Source: Cornus controversa
Lineage: Eukaryota; Streptophyta; Magnoliopsida; Cornales; Cornaceae
Assembly: GCA_026545225.1 (NCBI GenBank)
Contig: CM048850.1
Location: 28,449,797 to 28,513,796, forward strand
Length of the DNA stretch: 64,000 nucleotides
Reading direction: 5' to 3'
Shown: positions 47,276-56,988 of the stretch, piece by piece
Numbering within the stretch: the first letter of the stretch is position 1
Layout of the letters: every line of letters begins with the position of its first letter
Position numbers and translations under genes: made by a program
The notes under the pieces: model-generated
Seen by the model: the letters and a program-made list of their open reading frames with translations, nothing else
Databases searched by the model: none
Told to the model about the DNA's origin: nothing

Positions 47276-47920
47276 ATCTCTCCATTTGGTAATTTCGTGA
47301 CAAAATCAACCTAGACAATTATAACCTAACCATTGAAAAAATCATATTACAATATGTACCAAATACAAAGAAATATATCTTGAAGAACTCAGAGTATCAT
47401 GAGCAAGCTTTCAAAACTACATGTGTAGTATCTGCCAAAAACCTGTAAAATCTGCACATCATGCAAAATGACCTGTGAAAGCTTAATGAAGAAAAATATA
47501 ATGATAACAAGTATCATAAAATCATCTCCAAACTCTCCTTTAATCATATAATCAATGAAGTATACTATCTCCTCACATGTCTCAAAGAAAACCTATATCT
47601 CCCCCTTTGTCAAAACACATATATAAGTCTCCTCTTTTTGGAACAAGTTGACAAAGTAAAAATAATAAGAACAAAAGAGAACAAATCAACACATGATTAA
47701 GTGAGATATAACCTCCAATCAAATATATCACATAAGTCTCAAAATTATGGAGTGTTACACATAAACATAGCAAAAAATAGAAAGCATAGAGCGTAGAGCA
47801 TAACATGTCTAAGCAAATAAAAATATAGAACATAACAAATTCAAGTATCAAGTCTAGACATAAATAGAACTAACTACTCAAAGTCTAGAAAAACATAAAC
47901 TAGGTCTAAATCACCAAGAC

Positions 47921-49005
47921 CTAATCATCATCATCATGAGCTCCAACAGTTCCAGGAAGGGATCTCCTAATCAATGCTTCAAGCTTTGAAAACTTCCTCT
48001 TCAAGTACTTCTCTAACCCCTTCATAGATTGATTGTACTGTCTAGCAGTCAAAGCACGATTAGAATCTGTAACATAAAGTCCGGCAATAGGAACATTATT
48101 ATCACTCATATCCATAACCTGCTCTACAATATGATGTCTTGCAGCCTCCTTTTGAGCTTTTCCTTCATCTTGTTAGTTATCGAAGACTTAACACTTGAAG
48201 CCATGAACTTCCCTTTGGGTTTCATAATTAGAGCATTTGAAGGAATATAAACATTCTTTGACTTGAGAATTTTTATCACAATCAAGGGAAAGGGAAAAGC
48301 ATTGGTAGGCCTAGAATCATTTGTCTATTGAATCATAGTCCTCAAAATAGTAGCCGACATATTAATTCTATCACCATTCACAATTTGATACAGGATCTCA
48401 CCTCGATGCCGTAACAAATCACCCTTATGATCATGAGGTCAAGGGTGTGGGAGACAATTAAGTTCAATGCAGAGACATTGTTAGTGATATAGGCACTTGA
48501 AATTTTATTCGAAGCAATAGAGCATTCAGTTCACTTAACATCCTAATGATTTCTTCCATGCTTGGTTGGTTTTCTTCAGTACCTATATAAGGAAAAATCA
48601 TACCATTCCACGCTTTTAGAACTCCAATAACCTCAGAAATTAATTGGGTAGTCACCTTGATTTTTGTCCCAAAATATTTCATTGTCATCCATAACTCACT
48701 GTCATTATAAGCAAGCACATTGCTACAGAAGTAGCGAACCATGTTGGGAACACAATCATTACCTAGATTAGCTAGTGAACCCCAACTATTATTTCTAAAA
48801 TAGTACACAAACTCCAAATGATAGCTTGCCATATGCTATCCAAATCAAAGCTCTGTTCACACCTCATTGGCCTACAACCAACCACTTTGCTATAGTGATT
48901 AAAGATTCCTTCATCATCAAAATGATCCATCGTGAAGATTATATTGCCTTCTGGTGTTAGAGAAACATTAACTCTTTGTCGCCTAGAACCACCGGCCATT
49001 GCCAT
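47921..49005 (-). pseudogene. Env-like ORF remnant of the Sirevirus-like element
   Basis: This lies between the expected pol position and the 3' LTR, where Sireviruses often carry an extra (env-like) gene of unproven function. It begins near 49005 with MAMAGGSRRQRVNVS. After a frameshift near 48830, it reads WGSLANLGNDCVPNMVRYF, then IKVTTQLISEVIGV. That order (LANLG-x-PN-VR-F, then a helix ending VIGV/LGL) resembles the 'putative plant transposon protein' domain. Later pieces include GLPMLFPFP...IVIKILKSKNV (near 48250-48320) and an acidic C-terminus ending in four Asp at 47921. At least one stop and two frameshifts break it. Whether it ever made an envelope protein is unknown. No clear signal peptide or membrane span is seen. 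Confidence 0.55.
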
Positions 49006-50471
49006 GATGAGAAGAATACAAAATAGGAATGTGAGAGCCATTGGAGAATTTTCTCAAACAGTTGGAGTGCAAGCTTTGAAAACATAAGCTTCAATGAAAC
49101 TTTATTAGTTTAATCTCTCAAAATCAGTCCAAATACTTCAAGGATCAATCCATTCCATCAATTCAACTCAAACTCAAACACAAATATCAACCAATATGAT
49201 GCAATATATCAAGCACAAAGTATGATGAGAGTTGATACAAAATGAGGGAAAGAGGAAGAGAAAAACACACAAGAACAAGTAAGCAACAAATGAAGTCACA
49301 CAACACACTTGCACTTAAAATTCTTCTAGCCGAGCCCTGCTAGACTAGTCCAGCCTTCACCTTGGACTGATTTAGCTGGGTAAATTGGTCAGTTGATCAA
49401 GTTTGACCAGTTTTGTAATTTTTTGAAAAAAAATGCGTAAAAATTCCAAAAAATCTAGAAAAATAAGAAAATCTTTTCAAATTTTTACTTATGTGAAAAT
49501 AATAAAATAATAATCATATAATCATCAAAACCAAATTTTCACATAAAATAATAATGAGTTCTAAAATTTCCAAAAAAATTCAAGAAAATTCATAAATGCA
49601 CAATTTTAAAACCCATAAATTTGCCAACAAAATTCATCATTAAATTCATGATCATGGCACAATTTCCAATACACAAATATTTATAAAATTTTAAAAATTC
49701 ATCTAATAAATCCATGTGTGTGTGTGCAATCCAACATCATCAAAAATTAATTAAATTCCTTTGATTCATCTTTTAAAACACATTGGATGTTAAGCAAATA
49801 AAACCACACATGATCAAATTATTTTTCATTGAATTTTATTTCATTTTTTATTTATTTCTAAGACGGTGGCTTTCATTTTTACGGGTAGCCAGCTATTTTC
49901 TCAAGATAACTTCTTTAAAAGATATCTCATTGGAGATTTATGTCGTAGTAGTAGCTTCGAACACATCCCAAATGTAGCCTTTTTCTTTTGTCTTAGCTTT
50001 TCAGCAAGTTTTCATCATTTTTTTTTGCTAAATTAAAATAGAATCTTTTATTTTTATTTTTTTCATTGATCATTTAAGCCTTCAATGCCACTCATATAAT
50101 ATATTCTAGTTAACTTCACATTAGTTTTTAATAAATTCTCTCAGAGTTGGACTAGTGCACAAATTGTATGGACTCAAAAGATTCACCTCTAAAAAGAAAT
50201 AAATAGAGAATATTAGTCATCAATGCTTAGATTATAAACTCAAGTATTTCATCTATTGATAAACTAAGTGTCCCACTCATGTATTCACAAATCAAAGTGA
50301 ACTTAATCAGAAACACAGATAATTCACATTATTTCATAGAAAAATATGATTTCAACATTCACATGATTTTCATGAAAATAAACAAAACCTAACATAATCT
50401 AAAGGATATGGTCCAATGAAAAACAAATAATGAACATAAGTTCAGTCCATGACCATAAAAGTCCTAATGAC
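49006..50471. other. Non-coding stretch where pol would lie
   Basis: AT-rich sequence with only short open frames (for example 49783-49977 plus). None shows integrase zinc-finger, DDE, YVDDM or RNase H motifs on the minus strand. It is probably a deletion scar plus spacer. Confidence 0.5.
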
Positions 50472-52724
50472 CTAATTAGGGGGTTTTGCATCCAAAAACC
50501 TATTAGGAATAAATTCCATAGTATCAACAGGCACAAACTTCTCCAAATTTTCATTTCTCATCCAAATTGTTTTGACATGCAACTTATCAAGAAAATAATG
50601 TGGAGAAATAGAAACATTCTTTTTCTTTTTTAAATTCTTTTTAGCTTGAGAATTTTTGGATTTGTTCCAATAATATGGCTTTCTAGCATGAACCCTATTC
50701 TTAGAAAAAGAATTATGGATATGAAAATTAGAATTAGAATATTTTTTCTTCTTATAGCAATAGTGTTGACTATGTCCATTCTTACTACAAAAAGTACAAT
50801 GAAGCACATTAAACACAACAGTAGCATGCAAAGACTCAACTTGAAGCTTAAGTTTGGGTGGAGACAAATTTAATTTTTTGGGTTAAAAAAAATAGTTTTA
50901 CCCTTAGATGATAACCCAACAAAACCTAGTCCAGTCTTATCTCCTACAGACTTACTAACACTAATCATGTTATCAAGCTTAATCTGCCTAGAAGTAAATG
51001 CAATATATTTCTCTTGTGTTTTTTTTTTCAATTTAGGCTCAAAAAAATCAATTCTAGCAACAAGAAAATCTCTAGCAGAAATAGCTTGACTTACCTTACT
51101 TTTGAGAAACTTGACTTTGCTTTGAAGATTTTGAACATCAGCTTTGTTTTCTTTAACTAACTTTAGTTGCTCCTCATTCTCTTTCTTCAAAGCATATTTT
51201 TCAATTTCAACCTACTCCAACTGCTTAGACTTCTCATTATAAGCCTTTAGCAATTTCTCAAAATTTTTTGGAACTTGCTCTCATATGATTTTTCATCTGA
51301 TTGCTCAACTTCTGAATCTTTAGACCTAACTTGATTGTGAGTTGTGTATTTCTCCATTGGGTAATGCTACTCAGGCAGAATTTATAGGCAGAATTCATAG
51401 TCAGAAACATTTACATCCATTGGATGCATGTGGTGAGTGTATGTGGTGGGGCCTACCAACTACATCTAATGGATGTAAATGTTTCTGCCTACGAATTCTG
51501 CCTAAGAATTCTACCTGAGTAGCATTACCCTTCTCCGTTTCACCTATATCAGAAGAAGAATCATTAGCAGTATCATCATCATATGAACAACAAAAGCAAA
51601 TGTATCATTCTCAATAGAAGAATCACTATCAGAACTAGAAGACTCAAGCTCAGAAATAATAGCTTTTATGACTTTCTTTTTATATTTCAAAATTTTCTTT
51701 GCACTAAAATTATTCTTTTTAGGACTTGGACATTGAGTAGATGTGTGACCTTTACCACCACATGTCCAACAAGTAATTTTAGAATCCTTGGAATCATCAA
51801 CTTCTTTTTCCTTCATATCCTTACCTTTAGATGATGAGCCTTGACTACAAAATTTAGAAGGATTTTCTTTCCTGAGATTTTTATCCTTTTCATATCTAAG
51901 GATCTTTCTAAATTTACTAGCTAGGAGTGCAACATCATTATCTAAATCATATTCAAAACTTTCAATTTTTTTAACTTTAGATTTTGAAGAATTTAAAACA
52001 TTTGACAAACTTGAAGACTTGGAAGTCTTTGAGGTTTTTAAAGCCAAATTTTTTATTTTATGAAGTTTTGGATATTTCATCTCAAAAGTTTGAATTGATC
52101 CAACTAATTCTGCCACCTCTATTGAATCAACATCCCTGCTCTCATCTAAGGCTTCTAACTTGGCTTGGAATCTATCAGGTAGTGACCCCATAATTTTTCT
52201 AATAACCTAAAAAGATGGAATTGTCTCACCAAGGTTAGCACTACTTTAAACAATATCATTAAGCATAGAATAAAAATCAAAAAATATCTCATCTTCATCC
52301 ATTCTAATTATTTCAAATTTAGTTGTTAGCATTTGTAACTTTGATTTCCTTACCTTAGTGGTACCCTCATGAGTTACCTGTAAAATATCCCATGCTTCTT
52401 TCAAAGTAGAACAAGTTGAGATTCTAGCAAATTCAGAAGGAACAATATAATTAAATATAACATATAAACCCTTGTTGTTATTATTATTAGCTTCTTTATG
52501 CTTAACACATGACCATGGTGCCTTATCCTTCTTTAGCGTTACAGCTGCATCACCAGTACCAGTAGTAGTGGTAGGAATTGTATACCCCTTACCAATAGCC
52601 ATCCAAACTCTCTCACCTTGAGATTTGAGAAAGATTTCATGCGAGACTTTCAAAAAGTATAATTTAAACCATCAAACAAAGGAGTTCGCTGAATTGATCC
52701 AACCTCTTTTATACTAGATTCCAT
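50472..52724 (-). pseudogene. Sirevirus-type gag, interrupted by a MITE
   Basis: Copia-type Gag forms the capsid-like particle that packages element RNA. The start is the ATG at 52724 (MESSIKEV...RTPLFDGLNY), where the usual Trp after NYxF is a stop. A UBN2-like region follows (52653-52246: STLKEAWDILQ, GTTKVRKSKLQML), then 52191-51544 with MGSLPDRF and zinc knuckle CWTCGGKGHTSTQCP (CX2CX4HX4C). After the MITE come a coiled-coil stretch (51190-51000), DKTGLGFVG (~50930), and a second knuckle, CTFCSKNGHSQHYC (~50800). It ends near IWMRN at ~50560. The DKTGLGF and second-knuckle layout is typical of Sirevirus Gag. Stops, frameshifts and the insertion make it non-functional. Confidence 0.85.
51359..51530. 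mobile_element. 172-bp MITE inserted in the Sirevirus gag
   Basis: Near-perfect inverted ends GGGTAATGCTACTCAGGCAG and the complement of GGGTAATGCTACTCAGGTAG. The inverted match continues inward through GCAGAATTC and AAACATTTACATCCATT. The flanks TTCTCCATT (51350-51358) and TTCTCCGTT (51531-51539) differ at one of nine bases, pointing to a Mutator-type element. It is younger than the retroelement it sits in. Confidence 0.9.
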
Positions 52725-52798
52725 GATGATTTTTTGAAAATAAAAATAAATTTTGATTTTAAAAATACTTCGCAGGGAATTACTCACAAATTAAAGAA

Positions 52799-52814
52799 CA
52801 CTGCATTGATACCA
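52799..52814 (-). other. Primer-binding site of the Sirevirus-like element
   Basis: Minus-strand TGGTATCAATGCAGTG, two bases inside the LTR end. It resembles the TGGTATCAGAGC complement of initiator methionine tRNA used by copia elements, with changes at the seventh base after TGG and beyond. It sets the direction of the element and marks 52817 as an LTR edge. Confidence 0.7.
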
Positions 52815-52816
52815 AA

Positions 52817-53175
52817 TGTGAGTTGCGCGGTGCCAAAGCGGCTGCGAAAGTTAGATTTAAAACCTAGAGGGGGTGATTAGGTTTACTCGCTTTTGCTCAA
52901 TCTTTCAGATTATTCAATTTTAAGTCTAATTAAAATCTTAGCAATCCAACAAAGCAAGTAAATAAAATAAAGTGTAGTAAAGTAAACGAATATACCAGAT
53001 ATACGTGAAAAACCTAGATTGGAAAAAAATCACAAGTGAGGCTTCGTAGCCCAGAGAAGCAAATCTACTATCGTCGAAACAAAGTACAACAGACTCTGTC
53101 TCAGACTCACACCCACTCCACTCTAACAAGAACTTGATGCGAAACACCTCAGGCTTACTATTACGACTACCTCGT
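52817..53175 (-). mobile_element. Truncated 5' LTR of the Sirevirus-like element
   Basis: 359 bp matching the start (plus orientation) of the LTR at 45915, up to CGACTACCTCGT. It then switches abruptly to a copy of the element's left flank. The truncation removes the U3 and promoter side of this LTR. Confidence 0.8.
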
Positions 53176-53176
53176 T

Positions 53177-53789
53177 CATATAAAAGTTATAAATTTTATT
53201 CGTGATATGTATAGTGAAACACTAACCAGAGTTTATACTACATGAAGAGAAACTAGTGAATTTTTTGTAAAAGTAACATTACACCAGGGATCAGTGTTAA
53301 ATCCATGTCTATTTTTCAGGTTTTCAATCATAATGGAATGGATGCACCTTCCACAAGGGGTTCAATTTACCCAAGCACAAGAAAAGTTGAATATGAACTC
53401 AATGGAAGCGATGCCCAGACCTTGTCCTTTTTTTAAGAGATTAAGAAGAAGGGAAAGTGCTTGAAGTGATTAAAGCCTAGCCATTTTGTGTACGCACCAT
53501 CCCTTTGCAGGTTCGGTGAGTAAACGCCAGGGGTCAATTGCCTATCGAAAGGCTGATTTGCTAGATAGTGAATAGTCCATCCCTATCCCAACTGTGAGTG
53601 TATTCCCCATCTCTCTCTCACTAGATGAACTGAAGCTAGTTGTTACTGTGATATTTACATACATATATATATATACACACATATATGATGAATACCCTTT
53701 ATATGTGTGTATATGTGCTAAGATATTTAGTTTAGCTTCTTTAGAAAGAGGAGATTCTTGATAAGTACCTTTATATATGTGTATATGTG

Positions 53790-53840
<51 letters not shown>

Positions 53841-53887
53841 TTATGTTTATATATATGTCAATATATACGATATATACAACATTTTAG
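53177..53887. repeat. Second copy of the element's left flank
   Basis: Repeats 45249-45914 in the same orientation, including the exon-like segment (53320-53530) and the microsatellite region (53660-53880, here with AT and AG runs). It ends ATTTTAG right before a second LTR, exactly as the first copy does before 45915. Confidence 0.85.
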
Positions 53888-55825
53888 TGTGAGTTGCATG
53901 GTGCAGAAGCGACTACAAAAGTTAGATTTAAAACCTAGAGGGGGGTGATTAGGTTTACTCGCTTTTTGCTTAATCTTTCAGATTATCCAATTTTAAGTCT
54001 AATAAAAATCTAAACAATCCCACAAAGTAAGTAAATAAAATAAAATGCAGTAAACGAATGCACCAGATATACGTGGAACTAGATCTGAAAAAAATCACAA
54101 GTGAGACTTTGTAGTTTTGGAGAAGCAAATTAACTATCGTCAAAGCAAAGTACAACATATTCTGTCCCAGACTCACATCCACTCCACTCTGACAAGAACT
54201 TGATGCGGAACACTTCAGGCTTACTATTGCGACTACCTCGTCTAATTGCTTCTTTCAGATTCTCGGCTAACGTCAATATCCTTGCAGAAGGGTAAGTAGA
54301 AGAACACGAACACTCAGCAAGTATTCTGTAACACCTCGCTCCAACACATGGTATGATATTATCCACATTGGGTTTAAGCTTGTATGGTTTTGCTCTTGGA
54401 TTTTACCCCAAAAGGCCTCATACCATTTGGAGAGAACACACTACATATAAGCACATCCCCTTCTCTATACCTAGGCGATGTGGGATTGAGCACCCTGTAG
54501 TTTGCCAGTGTGGTAGCTCAGCCCAATGTCTTTTCTTGCACCTACCCACGTCACACCTGCCCATAAGGGTCACTACAATCCACCCCCTATGAGGCCCGAC
54601 ATCCTCATCGGCACACTTCCGCCTGGGATCAGGCTCTGATACTAACTGTAACACCCCGCTCCAACACATGGTATGATATTGTCTACTTTGGGCCTAAGCT
54701 CGCATAATTTTGCTCTTGAGTTTTACCCCAAAAGGCCTCATACCATTTGGAGAGAACACACTATATATAAGCACATCCCCTTTTCCACACCTAGGTGATG
54801 TGGGATTGAGCACCCTGTAGCCGCTAGTGTGGTAGCTCAGCCCAGTGTCTTTTCTTGCACTCGCCCACATCACACCTGCCCACAAGGGTTACAACATATT
54901 CTGTCTCTTTTGTAGCACGATCTTCTTCTCCTTCCTCACCAATGAACAGTTGTAGAAGAAACCAATCCAATAACTTGATCACAAAGATATCTTTAATGTA
55001 GTTTTAGAATAGTTGATCAGGCAAATAGAGGCACCCTAAATCACTCAGTGAATATGTGTATGCTCTCAAAAATATAAACAAAAAATTTGAGGAAAAAATT
55101 CTTTGCTAGAAAAATATCTCACTACTTTCTCTCTCTAAAAATTCTTAGTTTGATGTATATTGAAAGCTCTGTGAAAGGACATTGAGAAAGAAATCATATG
55201 AGATTTTTATAGAGATTAAAAATCCTAATTTTCCTTGAAAAACAAGTTGAAAATCAATAGGAAACAAGTGCGGGTGTTTTAGGAAAGTTCAGGGTCAAAT
55301 TCGGGTTGAAATAGGATTCTACAGGACAAATTTTGCCAAAACAGAAGCATGGATCGGTCTAGCCTTCACCTTGGACTGGTCCAGGCTTTTGCCTATCAAA
55401 AATCAATATCCTAAGACCTCTTGGACCGGTCCAGGGTTTGATCTGGATCGGTCCAACCTTGAATATTTAAGCATTTTGCTAAAAAGTCCATCTATTCAAG
55501 GTCAGAACCTCCTGGTTTGAAATATATATGTTCTCACCACTTTACCTGGACTACGTGACTCTTATATATGATCAACGATTTCATCATGCAATTGGAACCA
55601 TCCAAAAAATTTAATTGATCAATTCCTTGTTTGTACCTTTGATGGCTTCTGCCGAAGATTTAATCTTCATCATTTGAAAAACACTTGCATAGTTGGTGTA
55701 GAACTTCATGCTCAATCTGAGACTTCCATTACATGATCAGTGACAAGAATATAAACCAAAGAATATAACTCAATCATGTTTGATTTTGATACCAAAGATT
55801 GCCAATTACAAAAATATACGTTACA
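53888..55825 (-). mobile_element. Sirevirus-type LTR, solo-like, carrying a TRIM
   Basis: Complete LTR from TGTGAGTTGCATGG to ATATACGTTACA (1938 bp, or 1363 bp without the TRIM at 54327-54896 and one 5-bp duplication). No internal element sequence follows at 55826; the flank begins TTCAG. It is best read as a solo LTR left after recombination between two LTRs. Confidence 0.82.
54327..54896 (-). mobile_element. TRIM element with perfect 5-bp target duplication
   Basis: 570 bp: left LTR 54327-54577 (251 bp), inner part 54578-54646 (69 bp), right LTR 54647-54896 (250 bp). Both LTRs begin TGTAACACC and end TCACTACA/TTACAACA. The inner part has, on the minus strand, the primer site TAGTATCAGAGCC (54632-54644) next to the right LTR and the polypurine tract AGGGGGTGGAT next to the left one. 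The flanks TATTC occur at 54322-54326 and 54897-54901, while the uninterrupted LTR at 45915-47275 has a single TATTC there. TRIMs encode nothing and depend on other elements. The small frames inside are not genes. Confidence 0.95.
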
Positions 55826-55877
55826 TTCAGAATAGTGTAGTGAGAGAAAGAGTGTTATAATAGGTAATGTATAGATT

Positions 55878-56046
55878 GGGGGTGCAAAAAAATATGCCCA
55901 AACTAATAACCGGACCGGACCGGATTAGACAAAATAGTTTGGTTTTTTTACGATTCGGTCAAGGTTTCAAAAACTTCAATTTGTAATTTTTTGGTTCGGT
56001 TACAATTTCGTGTCCATCAGAACTGGATTGAATTGAACTATTTTGT

Positions 56047-56079
<33 letters not shown>

Positions 56080-56365
56080 GATATTATAACATATGCTTCT
56101 GTGGATTCACAAGTAGCAGTAGTTTAAAGTATGATTTTTTTTGCCTTTTGATAGTAGACTAGTAGGAATTTTTATGGTAGTAGGCTAGTAGCAATTTTTT
56201 AAAAGATCTAAATTATTAAGTGTTTTTGCTTTTTTATACAACAAAAACTAAAATAAAAAACTGATGATAGAACCGTGGTTAGAACCGAACCAAATAAAAT
56301 CGATTCTTACGGTTTGAGGTATTTTGGAACCAAATCGAACCGAACTGAACTGTGTGCACCCCTAG
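55878..56365. mobile_element. hAT-type MITE with perfect 8-bp target duplication
   Basis: Ends GGGGGTGCA and TGCACCCCTAG with inverted sub-terminal CCGGACCGGACC- and GAACCGAACCAAAT-type phrases. TATAGATT flanks it at 55870-55877 and 56366-56373. It contains an AT microsatellite (56046-56076). The left tip seems two bases short compared with the right. Non-coding. Confidence 0.8.
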
Positions 56366-56373
56366 TATAGATT

Positions 56374-56988
56374 GAGAAAAGGGCGATATTGTCCACAAAA
56401 ATTATGTCCAAGGGGGTATTTCATTCATTTCAAACGTTATAGGGGCATTTTGGGATAGGCAGTAAAAATCATGACATTAGCAAAATTTATATCTGGAAAG
56501 TTGATAGGGAGGTCAGTGTTACAAAAAGGTATGTTGATAGGAAGTTCAATTTTATTTTAAAAAACACAGGGGATGTCTCTGTTATTTAGCTATTTCTAAG
56601 AGATATGTTGGTGTAGTTTACAATTTTTTTTCCTTTTGCTTAACTCGTAGCGTGTATGACAAGTAGGACAAAAGAAAAAGAGAGGGTAGCATTAATGATA
56701 CGAGAAAATAAAAGAAATAAAAAATATTTTAAACTTCATTTCATGTTTGAACAATTAAAGAACATGTTTGTAAAACAAATCATAGAGGAAAGAAGGGAAA
56801 AATCACTTCATTTTATAAGTATGAAGGCAACAAAAATTCATTGGTTATCCCTTTCCGCTCAACATTTTCAAATCACACATTATTTTATTTATCTTTTCCT
56901 TATTTTCATTTCCTTTAATCCAAACTCAAAGTAATGAAGACCATTCCTTAATTTTTCCTTTTTAAACCAAACATATTCTTGTAAGATC
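56374..56988. other. Intergenic, old repeat fragments
   Basis: 56380-56600 contains phrases such as GGGGGTATTTCATTCATTT and GGGGCATTTTGGGA, like the ends of plant Mutator-type repeats, but no matching opposite end was found. The plus frame 56656-56934 is Lys-rich with no known domain. Confidence 0.35.

Larger units (their letters stand above)
47276..52816 (-). mobile_element. Internal region of a Sirevirus-like element lacking pol
   Basis: 5.5 kb between the 3' LTR and the primer-binding site. On the minus strand the order is primer site, gag (52724-50472), about 1.4 kb without recognisable coding sequence, an env-position ORF remnant (49005-47921), and polypurine tracts. A second tract, CAAAGGGGGAGATA at 47597-47610 preceded by TTTTGA, is the repeated-PPT signature of Sireviruses. 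No protease, integrase, reverse transcriptase or RNase H motif was found in any frame, so the element could move only with enzymes from elsewhere. Confidence 0.8.

Noticed and set aside
54353..54885. ORFs of 63-83 codons on both strands
   Set aside because: They lie inside the TRIM, which is non-coding. The two similar minus-strand peptides come from its two LTRs.
56656..56934. 92-codon Lys-rich plus ORF
   Set aside because: No domain, composition follows the AT/AG-rich DNA, no splice or promoter context.
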